Source: Acerihabitans sp015654925 (GTDB lineage Bacteria; Pseudomonadota; Gammaproteobacteria; Enterobacterales; Enterobacteriaceae). From it: a stretch of DNA of 64,000 nt. This document shows positions 42,185-51,305 of this stretch, piece after piece (position 1 is the stretch's first letter; each line of letters starts with the position of its first letter). The notes below the pieces were generated by a model. It did no database searches. It was not told the origin of the DNA and was given only the letters and a program-made list of their open reading frames with translations. A program made the translations under genes and the position numbers. The stretch lies in assembly GCF_047324175.1 (NCBI RefSeq), contig NZ_CP178732.1, positions 3,596,001 to 3,660,000 on the forward strand, read 5' to 3'.

Positions 42185-43228
42185 TTAGCAGGAGAAATCC
42201 GTCAACCGCCGGTACGTCTCGGCATTTAACCCGGTCACCAGCGCCGTAAGCAATGCCAGGCAGCGCTCCGCATCGCCCAGATCCGCGATCGATGCGGCGC
42301 AATGGCCGTGGCGGGTCGGCACGCCGATCGCCGCCGTGGGCACCCCCGCGTCGGACAGATGGATGCCGCCGCCGTCGGTGCCGCCGTTGCTGAACATATC
42401 GGTTTGCAACGGGATCGCGCAGCGCTGCGCCGTGTCCTGAATCCAGCGCAGCAGCCGCCGGGGCGGCACCAGCGTCTTGTCATACATCACCAGCATCGGA
42501 CCCGCGCCGATTTGCCGGTGGTTGGCGGCGCCGAAATCAAAGTTTTTCGCCCAGCAGGCGGTGTCGAGCACCAGCGCCAAGTCGGGCTTAATCATCCGGG
42601 CGGCGGTCTGCCCGCCGCGCAAACCCACCTCTTCGCTGGACGACGCCGCCAGCCAGATTTCGGCGTCCAGGGGTTGCCGCTCCAGGGCGTCGAGCAGCGC
42701 CAGCAACAGCCAGCAGCCCAGCCGATCGTCAAAGGCCTTGCCCATCACCCGGCCGGCCGTCGGCAGGCGTTGGAACGGCGTGGCGAACGTGACCATATCG
42801 CCGATGGCCACCCCGGCGGAGGCCACCTCCCGCGCGCTGGCGGCGCCTATGTCCACCCGCAGGTTCTGCGCCTCGGCGCCCTGCAAATCCCCGTCCAGCA
42901 GGCCGCCCACCTTGGCCCCGCCGGCGGTGGTAATGCGCACCGGCTGCATAAAGCGGGCCAGCATCCGCACATTGCCGATGGGGATCACTTCCACCGCGCC
43001 CTGATTGGAGATATTACGCACCATAAAACCCACTTCATCCATATGGGCGCAGATCATCACCTTCGGGCCGGCGGATTCATTGAGCCTGATCGCTACCGAG
43101 CCAAGGCCGTCGAACAGCACCGGTTTTTGGCGGCGCCGGGCATGGTCCAGAATAATATCCCGCACCTCCTGCTCATTGGCGGCGATAGCGTCCGCCTGCG
43201 ACAGCCGTTTGAGTAATTCCAGATCCAT
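42185..43228 (-). CDS. ypdE: M42-family aminopeptidase
   Basis: 347 residues (E. coli YpdE 345). M42 dinuclear metallo-aminopeptidase motifs are C-A-H-M-D-E-V-G-F near 59-67, G-K-A-F-D-D-R near 163-169 (metal-bridging Asp), the S-S-E-E-V-G-L-R-G base region near 198-206 and the late G-H. The active-site pair S-N-G-G-T-D-G-G near 283 is intact. E. coli YpdE removes N-terminal residues from peptides but not before proline, which complements YpdF. It starts 2 bases after ypdF stops and is 23 bases ahead of fryA. Confidence 0.9.
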   Translation of the reverse strand: MDLELLKRLSQADAIAANEQEVRDIILDHARRRQKPVLFDGLGSVAIRLNESAGPKVMICAHMDEVGFMVRNISNQGAVEVIPIGNVRMLARFMQPVRITTAGGAKVGGLLDGDLQGAEAQNLRVDIGAASAREVASAGVAIGDMVTFATPFQRLPTAGRVMGKAFDDRLGCWLLLALLDALERQPLDAEIWLAASSSEEVGLRGGQTAARMIKPDLALVLDTACWAKNFDFGAANHRQIGAGPMLVMYDKTLVPPRRLLRWIQDTAQRCAIPLQTDMFSNGGTDGGGIHLSDAGVPTAAIGVPTRHGHCAASIADLGDAERCLALLTALVTGLNAETYRRLTDFSC

Positions 43229-43230
43229 GG

Positions 43231-44322
43231 TTAATCATCCTCGCCGGTGGTCAGCAGCGTTTTGGGCATCCGGTACAGCACGTCGCAGCCGGTGGCGGTC
43301 ACCAGCACCATATCTTCGATGCGCACGCCGCCCCGGCCCGGTAAATAGATGCCCGGTTCCACCGTCATCAGCATGCCCGGCTGCAATACCGCGTTGTCGG
43401 TGGGCGAAAAAAAGGGCGTTTCGTGCACTTCGATGCCCACGGCATGACCGGTATTATGGCCAAAAAACTCGCCATACCCCCGGGCGGCGATAACGCGCCG
43501 CGCCGCGTCGTCCACCTGCCGGCAGGGCACGCCCGGCCCGACGGCGGCGATAGCGGCCAACTGGGCCTCAAGCACCGTCTGGTAAATGTCATACAGCCCG
43601 TGCCGTTCGGGGGCGTCGCCGTCGGCGGCGGGCACCAGAAAAGTACGGGTCATATCGGAACAGTAGCCGCGGTAGCGCGCGCCGAAATCCAGGGTGACCA
43701 GTTCGCCGGCGCCGATAATGTGGTCCGAGGCCTTGGCGTGGGGCAGCGCGCCGCGCGCGCCGCTGGCGACGATGGTGTCGAAGGACGGGTTTTCCGCCCC
43801 CGCCTGTTTCATAAACCACTCCAGCTCGGCGGCCACCAGGCGCTCCGCCATGCCCGGCCGGATAAAGCGGCGGATATGGGCGCAGGCGTCGTCGGCGATC
43901 CGGCAGGCCTGCCGTATCAAGGCGATTTCTTGCGCGCCCTTCACCTGGCGCAGTTCGTCAAGGGAAACGGAAACCAGCGCGGCCCGCAGATGCTTGACCA
44001 GGTTATCGGCGTCGTCAAAGCTGAGGTAGCGTCCTTCAAATCCGATGCGCGCCAGGGATTCCCGGCTGATAATTTCATTGATGATAGCCAGCGGCCCTCG
44101 CCCCGCCTCGCTCAGATGCACCTGATACGCCCCGCGTTTATCCGCCACTTCCTCGATATAACGAAAATCCACGATGATATGCTGGCTGTGGCGGGCCACC
44201 AGCACATAGCCGGAAGAACTCAGCAACCCGGTGTGGCTGAACTTATTTTGCCTGGAGCTGATAATCACCGCGTCGAGCCGCTGGTCCGCCAGCAGCGCGC
44301 GCAGCGCGGGGAGTCGACTCAT
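43231..44322 (-). CDS. ypdF: Xaa-Pro-type aminopeptidase, M24 family
   Basis: 363 residues (E. coli YpdF 361), with a creatinase-type N-terminal domain (1-120) and an M24 pita-bread domain. The five metal ligands are visible: L-D-F-G-A-R near 211, S-D-M-T-R-T near 221, G-H-N-T-G-H-A-V-G near 285 (His), V-E-P-G near 318 and R-I-E-D near 332. It removes N-terminal residues before proline and methionine. It is positioned with ypdE between the fry PTS genes, exactly the E. coli order. Confidence 0.9.
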   Translation of the reverse strand: MSRLPALRALLADQRLDAVIISSRQNKFSHTGLLSSSGYVLVARHSQHIIVDFRYIEEVADKRGAYQVHLSEAGRGPLAIINEIISRESLARIGFEGRYLSFDDADNLVKHLRAALVSVSLDELRQVKGAQEIALIRQACRIADDACAHIRRFIRPGMAERLVAAELEWFMKQAGAENPSFDTIVASGARGALPHAKASDHIIGAGELVTLDFGARYRGYCSDMTRTFLVPAADGDAPERHGLYDIYQTVLEAQLAAIAAVGPGVPCRQVDDAARRVIAARGYGEFFGHNTGHAVGIEVHETPFFSPTDNAVLQPGMLMTVEPGIYLPGRGGVRIEDMVLVTATGCDVLYRMPKTLLTTGEDD

Positions 44323-44387
44323 AACCCTCTATCCTTGCGTCATGGCGGGCCGCCGCCGGCCCGGGAGAATACGGACTTGCCGGCGCC

Positions 44388-45635
44388 TTACAGGGCGGCG
44401 GCGAACAGTTTGCCGCTGCGGTACATGGCATTGCGGATAAACACCACGATCAGGGCGGTGACCAGCGCGCCGAGCAGGATACCGAACATATAGGCCCCCA
44501 GGTTGCTGACCAGCGGCCAGGCCCAGATGGCGGACTCGGGAAACCACTGTACGGCGCCCAGGGCCACGGCGGTGGTGGCCCCCACGATGGACCCCGCCAT
44601 ATAGGCCGGCAAAGTGGCCCGCCAGTTTTCCAGCAGGAACGGGATCGCCCCCTCGCTAATGCCCATAAAGGCCAGGAACATAGCGGTTTTACCCTGGGTA
44701 TAAAGCTGCTCGCTGAACAGTTTTTTACCGGTCAGGCGCCGGTCGATCAGCGTGGCCAGCCCAAGTCCGATGGGCGGAACCACAATGGCGATGGCGCGGG
44801 CGGTGATGGGCAGCACGCGATCGGTGGTAAAGCCCAGGGCGACAAACCCCGACGCCTTGTTGATCGGCCCGCCCAGATCGATGGCGGTGGTGGCCGACAG
44901 CCCCACGGCATACAGCATGGCCCCGGAGTTGCCCGCCGCCAGCAGCATGGAGCGGATGGCCGCGTTGATCCAGCCGCCGATGGGGGTAATCACGTAGTAC
45001 ATGGCCAGCATGACAAACAGCGCGGATAAAATCGGAATCAGAAAGGTGCTTTTAAACGCCAGCAGATAGTTGGGCACCTGGATTTTGCCGTTTAGCCATT
45101 TCACCAGATACCCGGCCGCGATGGCGATAATCAGCGCGCCGATAAAGGTGGACGGTACCGGTTTGGTGGCGATCCAGTGCAGGGCGGTCATATCCCAGGT
45201 TAAATTCAACATGGGCTGGGTGGACACCAGGCCGCCGATAAATCCCGCCGGGAACGCCAGTTTGCCGCCGATGGAGTTGGCCACGAAAGCGGAAAACATG
45301 GGGATGGCGAAGCTGAACAGCAGGCCGCCAAAGGATTCGGAAAGATAGGCGAATTTCAGCAAGCCCAGTTGGAACCCCTGGAACTTGCCGGAATTGAGCG
45401 CATCCATAATGCCGGTGTCGGGAGGAATTTCCAGCCAGACGAACGCTATCAGCTGGGAAATGGCCAGGATCACCCCGCCCATAATCAGCGTGGGGATCAT
45501 GCGCGAAATGCCGGACATAATATGCTGCGGCAGATCCCCCCAAAAACGGGTGCCGGCCTCGGGCGCCCTGGAGGGCGCGGCGCTGTGGTCCACTGCCTGG
45601 GGCGCGGTGATGGCGCTCCGTTTTTTGATAGCCAT
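44388..45635 (-). CDS. fryC: Fructose-like PTS permease subunit IIC (FryC)
   Basis: 415 residues (E. coli FryC 415) with about ten hydrophobic segments, a short basic N-terminus and family motifs D-L-G-G-P-I-N-K-A near 249-257 and I-S-E-G-A-I-P-F near 321-328. It carries no EIIB domain; that is the separate FryB. The sugar is not known in any species. It lies 65 bases ahead of ypdF and 11 bases after fryB. Confidence 0.92.
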   Translation of the reverse strand: MAIKKRSAITAPQAVDHSAAPSRAPEAGTRFWGDLPQHIMSGISRMIPTLIMGGVILAISQLIAFVWLEIPPDTGIMDALNSGKFQGFQLGLLKFAYLSESFGGLLFSFAIPMFSAFVANSIGGKLAFPAGFIGGLVSTQPMLNLTWDMTALHWIATKPVPSTFIGALIIAIAAGYLVKWLNGKIQVPNYLLAFKSTFLIPILSALFVMLAMYYVITPIGGWINAAIRSMLLAAGNSGAMLYAVGLSATTAIDLGGPINKASGFVALGFTTDRVLPITARAIAIVVPPIGLGLATLIDRRLTGKKLFSEQLYTQGKTAMFLAFMGISEGAIPFLLENWRATLPAYMAGSIVGATTAVALGAVQWFPESAIWAWPLVSNLGAYMFGILLGALVTALIVVFIRNAMYRSGKLFAAAL

Positions 45636-45646
45636 ATATCCCCTTA

Positions 45647-45979
45647 TTATTTTTGGTGTTCTTCGCGGATCATTGCTTCGATTTCCCGCAGGGTGCCGCC
45701 GGGATTTTTAATGGCGTCCTGCAGCGTAATTTCATACACATCGACGTGCTCGAATCGCTCGCTGTCTTCCGGCGTAATGGCGATGGCGTGGATAATAATA
45801 TCGGCCCCGGCAATATCCTCGGCGGTCAGGCGATTCTGAATGCCGTCCGCGCCCTGCGTTTCGATTTTTATTTCGTCATAACCGGCTTCCCGGGCGGCGT
45901 CTTCCAGCGCCTGCGCCGCCATAAAAGTGTGCGCCAGCCCCATCGGGCAGGCACATAAGGCAATCAGTTTTTTTGACAT
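45647..45979 (-). CDS. fryB: Fructose-like PTS subunit IIB (FryB)
   Basis: 110 residues from the ATG at 45979, which has GAGGA upstream; a longer frame to 46075 has no family match. The phosphocysteine is in C-A-C-P-M-G-L-A-H-T-F near residues 8-18. E. coli FryB is 108 residues. It takes phosphate from the EIIA part of FryA and passes it to the sugar carried by FryC. First gene of the fry transcript, with a CRP-like site 164 bases upstream. Confidence 0.92.
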   Translation of the reverse strand: MSKKLIALCACPMGLAHTFMAAQALEDAAREAGYDEIKIETQGADGIQNRLTAEDIAGADIIIHAIAITPEDSERFEHVDVYEITLQDAIKNPGGTLREIEAMIREEHQK

Positions 45980-46142
45980 GCGATCCTCGTAAATCAGCAA
46001 TGGTGGGTACGGCCCGGACGGTGCCACCGACGCCAGTCCGCCGGGAGATCCGTGGCGTGGTAGGATTATGGACACGAATAAAAACGCCCAGAGATAGGAT
46101 AAAAGAGGCTTTTACTGGAAAATTGAGTCATCAACGTTGAAC

Positions 46143-46158
46143 TGTGAGTCATGCCACA
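46143..46158. promoter_or_regulatory. Candidate CRP site upstream of fryB
   Basis: TGTGAGTCATGCCACA matches TGTGA-N6-TCACA at 9 of 10 conserved bases. It sits in the 220-base gap between fryB and ypdC, just beyond the ypdC stop. Confidence 0.45.
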
Positions 46159-46199
46159 TATTCGGATTCCAGCGGAATTTCCTATGGCTGGCCGGTTGT

Positions 46200-47060
46200 T
46201 CAGGAAAAGTTATTGCGGTATTCCGTCGGCGTCATGGCGAAAGTGTGTTTAAACAGGCGGCAAAAATAATTGGCGTCGGCGTAACCGCAGCGCAGCGCGA
46301 TTTCATTGACCGTCAGATGATATTGCTGCAACAGCAGTTTGGCTTTGCCCAGCCGGACCCACTGTAAATAATCCACAAAGCTCATGCTGCCCTCTCGGCG
46401 GAAAATACGCGACAGGTGGTTGGGGGTAATATTAAACATCGCCGCGACGCCCTCGCGGTTCAGCGGGCGGGTAAAATTATCCTGTAGATAGGTGCAGATG
46501 CTTTTATAGATAAACCGGCTGCGCGGGGTGTTGTCCGCCAACGGGACCAGCAGTTGGCCATGGCCGATATGCAGCAGCGATAACAGCAGATAGCGGGCGG
46601 TGTCGCCCTCCTGCGCCTTGACCGCCAGATGGTTTAACGCCTGAAGAATATAATCCAGCTCGCCGGCATCCCGCAGCGGGATTTCCAGCGTGCGCCGGCG
46701 GCGGAAATCCGCCTCCGCAGCCCGCTTATCGATAAAAGTAAATCCCAACCAGGACGGTGCGAACAGCACGCTCAGCAGCAGCGTTTCTCCCGGCCAAAGG
46801 GGGGCGGGACGGCGTTCGGCGGGAATAAACAGCATATCGCCCTGCTGGAACCGCTGCGCCGGCGCGGCCCCGGCATCGGTGGCATATTCGCCCCTGAGCA
46901 CCACCTCCAGCCGGGGAAAGCGGGGCCCGCCGCCCGCCGCCGCCCCGCACGGCCGGCAAAAAACGCCGCGGCGCAGCCGCTGCGGATTAAGCACCAGTCC
47001 GCTCAGCAGTTCGGTAAAAAAAGCCCGCTCCGTCAAGGACATGTTATCGCCAATCCGCAT
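46200..47060 (-). CDS. ypdC: AraC-family regulator YpdC
   Basis: 286 residues (E. coli YpdC 285). An N-terminal cupin-like sensor half is followed by two helix-turn-helix motifs (about 185-286): R-E-G-V-A-A-M-F-N-I-T-P-N-H-L-S-R-I-F-R and V-N-E-I-A-L-R-C-G-Y-A-D-A-N-Y-F-C-R, then F-K-H-T-F-A-M-T-P-T-E-Y-R. Start at 47060 gives the family length; ATG at 47042 is an alternative and neither has a strong Shine-Dalgarno. It lies upstream of fryB in the same direction and is the obvious candidate activator of the fry genes. Confidence 0.88.
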   Translation of the reverse strand: MRIGDNMSLTERAFFTELLSGLVLNPQRLRRGVFCRPCGAAAGGGPRFPRLEVVLRGEYATDAGAAPAQRFQQGDMLFIPAERRPAPLWPGETLLLSVLFAPSWLGFTFIDKRAAEADFRRRRTLEIPLRDAGELDYILQALNHLAVKAQEGDTARYLLLSLLHIGHGQLLVPLADNTPRSRFIYKSICTYLQDNFTRPLNREGVAAMFNITPNHLSRIFRREGSMSFVDYLQWVRLGKAKLLLQQYHLTVNEIALRCGYADANYFCRLFKHTFAMTPTEYRNNFS

Positions 47061-47431
47061 GGCGCCGAAACATCGATGCCGGGCGGCACTCCCACCGCGT
47101 CGGTCCGGACCGCAATCGAAGAGCGCTTATCCATGGCGATCGGCACAAGGTCGGCCCTGGCTTTGTCCGCCAGGGTATGAGTCGCTGTATTCAGGATTAT
47201 TGGAAAGCCATTTTTCATTGTTCTTGTCTGCGGGCATGCCCTACTTCATCCTAAATCATTTTATGCTAACAACTATAAAATATGATTTTATCCCCGCGAC
47301 GTTCTTCCCCTGAAAAAAATATCAGTTAACCCATTTCAACCGTTTACCGGTATTACATTTCAGGAATCAGGAGTCCAGGAATCAAAAGCGCTTTACCGGC
47401 TAAACCGCGCCGTCCCGTTGATTCCCCGGGA
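47061..47431. other. Intergenic region upstream of ypdC
   Basis: About 370 bases. The half near 47220-47330 is AT-rich and probably holds the ypdC promoter. A 61-residue minus-strand frame (47033-47218) overlaps the ypdC start and has ordinary codon use but no Shine-Dalgarno and no recognisable product. Nothing else is evident. Confidence 0.5.
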
Positions 47432-48745
47432 TTAGCCGACATCTGCCGGCAACCCCTCCGTCGCCAGGCGATAGAGAACCTCCGCCAGCACCTGCGCGCC
47501 CGCATGCAAATCTCCCGGCGTGGCGCTTTCCCGTTCGTTATGGCTTACCCCGCCCGCGCAGGGCACAAAAATCATGCCGGTAGGACAGCGCTTATGCAGG
47601 TTAACCGCATCATGGCTGGCCCCCGAGGGCAGCATGATGCAAGAATGCGCGAGCCGGCCGGCGGCGCGCTGGATAAGCCGCGGTATGGCCGGCGGGAATA
47701 CCGCCGGTTGGCGCCAGCGTATTTCCGTTGCCCGCACGGCGCACCGGTCGGCGTGCCGGGCGCATAAGTCCAGCATGCGATCCCCCAATTGGCGCAGCAC
47801 CGACTGCGATGGGTGCCTGAAATCGATATCGAACACCACCCGGCCCGGTACGACGGAGTTGCTGTCCGGGTAAACCCGCAGCGTCCCGACGGTAAAACGG
47901 CACTCTTCCCCGGCCGCGTCGGTAAGCGCATAAAGATCGTGCAGTAATCGCACCGCGGTTTTCATGGCGTCGCGCCGGGACGATAACGGCGTGGTGCCGG
48001 CGTGGGCCTCGGCGCCGGTAATGACCACCTGGAAATCCCGGCATCCCTGGATGCCGCTCACCGCGCCGATGGTGGTTAAGGTATCCTCCAGCACCGGTCC
48101 TTGTTCGATATGGGCTTCGATATAGGCCAGCACCGGGGTGCCGAGCGCACGTAGGGGCACGGCGGGCAGCGCCTGGTGGAACGCCCGCACCGCCTGCCGC
48201 ACCGTGATGCCGTCACGATCCGTGATGGCTTCCCAGGCCGGCAGCGTATCGGGCCGGGCGAAGCAGGCCGAACCCATGCATCCCGGCACGAACCGGCAGC
48301 CTTCTTCGTTGGCCCACACCGCCAGTTCCAGGGGACGCTCGGTAATGATGCCCAAATCGTCCAGGGCGCGAAAAACTTCCAGCCCGGCCAGCACGCCATA
48401 GATGCCGTCGAACTTGCCGCCGGTGGGCTGGGTGTCCAAATGCGATCCGGTCATAACCGGGTCGAGGGCGGGATTGGCGCCGTCGCGGCGGATAAATATA
48501 TTGCCGATGTCATCCGCCGCGCAATGATAGCCGCGCTCGCGCGCCCATCCGATCAACAGCAGATGGGCCTGGTTATCCGTATCGGTAAGGGCCAGGCGGT
48601 TGACGCCGCCGTTGCCGGTGGCGCCATAGCGCGCCATGGCCATAATCGACCGCCATAAGCGGTCTGAATCGATAGCGCGGGTCAGCGCCGCCGCGATCGC
48701 TTCCCGGTCCGGCGCCGGCCCGGTGTTCCGTTGATTCTGGTTCAT
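47432..48745 (-). CDS. M20-family amidohydrolase (allantoate/N-carbamoyl-amino-acid hydrolase type)
   Basis: 437 residues. Metal ligands are seen in M-T-G-S-H-L-D-T-Q-P-T-G-G-K-F-D-G near 95-111 (His, Asp), W-A-N-E-E-G-C-R-F near 149-157 (catalytic Glu) and a late P-S-G-A-S-H-D-A. Dimer-interface H-I-E-Q-G-P and G-I-Q-G-C-R segments are typical of AllC and HyuC enzymes, which hydrolyse allantoate, ureidoglycine or N-carbamoyl amino acids to free amine, ammonia and CO2. The ATG overlaps the Ldh-family stop as ATGA. Last gene of the operon. The substrate is inferred from family only. Confidence 0.85.
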   Translation of the reverse strand: MNQNQRNTGPAPDREAIAAALTRAIDSDRLWRSIMAMARYGATGNGGVNRLALTDTDNQAHLLLIGWARERGYHCAADDIGNIFIRRDGANPALDPVMTGSHLDTQPTGGKFDGIYGVLAGLEVFRALDDLGIITERPLELAVWANEEGCRFVPGCMGSACFARPDTLPAWEAITDRDGITVRQAVRAFHQALPAVPLRALGTPVLAYIEAHIEQGPVLEDTLTTIGAVSGIQGCRDFQVVITGAEAHAGTTPLSSRRDAMKTAVRLLHDLYALTDAAGEECRFTVGTLRVYPDSNSVVPGRVVFDIDFRHPSQSVLRQLGDRMLDLCARHADRCAVRATEIRWRQPAVFPPAIPRLIQRAAGRLAHSCIMLPSGASHDAVNLHKRCPTGMIFVPCAGGVSHNERESATPGDLHAGAQVLAEVLYRLATEGLPADVG

Positions 48746-49830
48746 GATTTCCCGGTCTTGATTAAAGGAATGTCAACGTTCGCCTCGCGGGCAAACCTGC
48801 ATAGCCGGTGCCATACCTCCGCCAGGATCGGCACGCCCCGGATCAGATTATCCCGGCGCGCCCGGGCCGATCGCTCGCCCGGCAGCCGGATTTCATCGAC
48901 TCCCGGCATTTTGCGTCCCGCTTTGATTTGCGCCAGAAAGGCGCTGGCGCGCCGCCGGGCGGCATCGGCGTCGCCAAAGGCGCCGGGATCGATGGCGATA
49001 AATAGATGGCTGCGCACGCCGTGGCGCGGGTCGCCGGACTGCGCCGCGATATCGAGCTGCGCCCCTAATTCGCCCCCGATCATGGCGCCGGAAAGCAGGC
49101 CGATGCATAACCCCAATCCAAAGCCTTTATGTCCGGCCATCGGCGCCAGCGCCCCGCCCAGCGCCTCGTCGGCGCTGGTGGTGGGCCGGCCGTGCGCATC
49201 GATGGCCAGGCCGGCGGCGATAGCCTCGCCGTAGTAGCCGGCCTGCCGCACATGGCCGATGGCCGAGGCGCTGGTCGCCGCATCATAAACCACCGGCGCG
49301 TCGCCGGTGGGGATGCCGATCGCCAGCGGGTTAGTGCCCAATACCGGGTCGATGCCGCCGGTGGGATGTACCCGCGCGGGCCAGGTGTTGGTCATCACGA
49401 TGCCGATCAATCCCGCCCGGGCCAATTGCTCGGCGTAGTAGCCCAGCATAAACAGATCCCCCGCGCCGCGCAGGGCCAGCACGGCCGTGCCCATTTGCCG
49501 GGCGGCCTGCGTGAGCCGGTCCACGGCGAACAGCCCGCCTACATAACCGGGACATCCGCCCCCCTCCGCCAGCAGGGTGGCCCCGGCGGACGATACGATG
49601 CGGGGAATGGCTTTACCGTCCAGTACGCCATTGCCGAGATCGCGGATAATGGAATAAATATGATCGACGCCCTGGATGGCATGGCCGCGCAAGTCGGCCT
49701 CGATGCAAACCCGGGCCATGGCCAGGGCGTTGCTTTCGCTACAGCCGTGAGCGCGAAACAGCGCCTGGATAAAGGGCGTGAGTTCCGCGGCGTCGATGCG
49801 GTACACAAGTTTGTCCTGGGTCGTCGCCAT
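48742..49830 (-). CDS. Ldh-family (type 2 malate/lactate, ureidoglycolate-type) dehydrogenase
   Basis: 362 residues from the ATG at 49830, one base after the preceding stop; the longer frame to 50034 reads through another gene. The NAD(P)-dependent family includes malate/L-lactate, L-sulfolactate, ureidoglycolate (AllD) and delta-piperidine-2-carboxylate reductases. The R-G-H-A-I-Q-G-V segment near 50-57, G-T-N-P-L-A-I-G-I-P near 169-178 and G-H-K-G-F-G-L-G-L near 230-238 are family marks. The usual S-H-G after R-G-H is replaced by I-Q-G, a variation that may alter specificity. Its pairing with an AllC-like enzyme recalls ureide catabolism. Confidence 0.83.
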   Translation of the reverse strand: MATTQDKLVYRIDAAELTPFIQALFRAHGCSESNALAMARVCIEADLRGHAIQGVDHIYSIIRDLGNGVLDGKAIPRIVSSAGATLLAEGGGCPGYVGGLFAVDRLTQAARQMGTAVLALRGAGDLFMLGYYAEQLARAGLIGIVMTNTWPARVHPTGGIDPVLGTNPLAIGIPTGDAPVVYDAATSASAIGHVRQAGYYGEAIAAGLAIDAHGRPTTSADEALGGALAPMAGHKGFGLGLCIGLLSGAMIGGELGAQLDIAAQSGDPRHGVRSHLFIAIDPGAFGDADAARRRASAFLAQIKAGRKMPGVDEIRLPGERSARARRDNLIRGVPILAEVWHRLCRFAREANVDIPLIKTGKS

Positions 49831-49831
49831 A

Positions 49832-50734
49832 TCAGCGCTGCCCCCCGCCGTTGCGGCGCGCAACCTCATCCACCGCGTCGCGCAGCGAGATAAACCGTCC
49901 CCCGCGCTGCTGGATATGCGCCAGGATATGTTGCAGCCGCGCGTGAATTGCCGGGTGCTCCACCGCGTAGGTGTGGCACAGGAAGGAGACGATCTGGGTT
50001 TCCCCGCTATCCGCCGCGCGGCGGGTAATCGCATCCCAGACGTCCTTCATTTGGCTCAGTGTACTGGACTCATTGGCTAAAAAATGGCTGTCCGGACGGC
50101 GGCGATCGGCGGGAACCCGGCCATCCCATCCCAGCGGGATAATCAGCAAATTGCCCTGGCCGCCAGCGACATCGGCAACGGGCGTCTTGAGACGCCGGGG
50201 AGCGGCGACATAAGCGGAGACCGGGCACCCGGCCCAGTCCACTCCCCGCTCCGGCCAATGCAGCCCGGGGGCGCAGCTCAGATCCACGTCGATGCCGCGA
50301 TCGGCTAAAAACCCGGCCACGGCCGGGCTTTGCCCGTTAGAGCCGCCGCGAAAGGCGCGGCAGGCCACCCCTGCGGCGTCAAGCCGGTCCAGCATGGCGG
50401 CCAGCACCCCGCACGCCTCGCCGGGCCGGTGGAAAATGCTCGGCTGCCCGAGCGGCGCGTCCGGCGCCCGGTACAAATCGTCTTCGAGATGCAGCGCCAG
50501 ATCTTTGCCATCGGCCACCCATGCGCGCCAGAACGCCATATAGTCATCGTTAAAAAAGCGGTCGCGGAACACGGGGCTGCTGTGCAGGGTAATGGCGGCG
50601 TTTGCGCCGCAATATTCCGCCACCAGCCGGTTCATTTTATGATATTTACGCAATACCACCGTATCGGGATCGGGGGCCGCCACCGGGTCCGGATCGCCGT
50701 CGATGCTTAATACCACCTTGACTACAGCATTCAT
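49832..50734 (-). CDS. Polysaccharide-deacetylase-like hydrolase
   Basis: A 300-residue cytoplasmic protein without signal peptide. Features resembling the NodB/PuuE fold are the early S-I-D-G-D-P-D (candidate metal Asp), H-L-E-D-D-L-Y near 85-91, and C-R-A-F-R-G-G-S-N-G near 122-131, where deacetylases have R-x-P-x-G. The late F-L-C-H-T-Y segment near 257 may provide the catalytic histidine. Family assignment is tentative. PuuE allantoinases share this fold, which would fit the AllC/AllD-like neighbours, but the PuuE motifs are not clear. Confidence 0.55.
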   Translation of the reverse strand: MNAVVKVVLSIDGDPDPVAAPDPDTVVLRKYHKMNRLVAEYCGANAAITLHSSPVFRDRFFNDDYMAFWRAWVADGKDLALHLEDDLYRAPDAPLGQPSIFHRPGEACGVLAAMLDRLDAAGVACRAFRGGSNGQSPAVAGFLADRGIDVDLSCAPGLHWPERGVDWAGCPVSAYVAAPRRLKTPVADVAGGQGNLLIIPLGWDGRVPADRRRPDSHFLANESSTLSQMKDVWDAITRRAADSGETQIVSFLCHTYAVEHPAIHARLQHILAHIQQRGGRFISLRDAVDEVARRNGGGQR

Positions 50735-50804
50735 GGTCCTGCCCCTTTGCCCTGGGTTTATGGATAGTTTATAGATAGTTTATGGATGGTTTAACGCCAG
50801 GCCG

Positions 50805-51224
50805 TCAGCGCGCATAGATGCCGGACTGTTCGGCAAAGGCCTTGATTTCTATTGGATTGCCGAAGGGGTCCATAAAAAACATGGTCCATTGTTCCCCCGG
50901 CTCGCCCTGAAATCTCACCTGCGGCTCCAGCACAAACGTCTGGCCATGCTTGAGCAGGTTTTGCGATAATCGCTGCCACGACGCCAAATCCAGCACCAGG
51001 CCGAAATGCGGCATGGGCACCAGCTTATCGCCCACATGGCCGGTATAGGCCGTGGTAAAGGGCGCGCCCAGATGCAGGGATAACTGGTGGCCGTAAAAAT
51101 CGAAATCCACCCAGGTATCGGTACTGCGGCCCTCTTTGCAGCCCAGGACCGCGCCATAAAATTGCCGGGCGCGATCGAGATCGGTGACGTTGAACGCCAG
51201 ATGGAATAGTGAATTGGCCTGCAT
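50805..51224 (-). CDS. VOC-family (glyoxalase/dioxygenase fold) protein
   Basis: 139 residues made of two beta-alpha-beta-beta-beta units. N-terminal F-H-L-A-F-N-V-T-D-L-D-R-A-R-Q-F-Y begins the fold; probable metal ligands are His8, a second His near 55 (Q-L-S-L-H-L) or 74 (H-F-G-L-V-L-D) and Glu near 130 (N-P-I-E-I-K). AGGAG lies 7 bases before ATG. The reaction cannot be told by sight: VOC proteins include lyases, isomerases and dioxygenases. Its place in the operon ties it to the same catabolic route. Confidence 0.8.
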   Translation of the reverse strand: MQANSLFHLAFNVTDLDRARQFYGAVLGCKEGRSTDTWVDFDFYGHQLSLHLGAPFTTAYTGHVGDKLVPMPHFGLVLDLASWQRLSQNLLKHGQTFVLEPQVRFQGEPGEQWTMFFMDPFGNPIEIKAFAEQSGIYAR

Positions 51225-51305
51225 AATACGCTCCTGTTATTGGTACCCGCTGTTGGTGAAGAGTGCTAATCGCGCGGCGTTACCGCTCCGATCCGCCGGC
51301 CCGCC

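Noticed and set aside
42302..44493. Long plus-strand frames opposite ypdE and ypdF
   Set aside because: Both are antisense to well-supported peptidase genes and show no family features.
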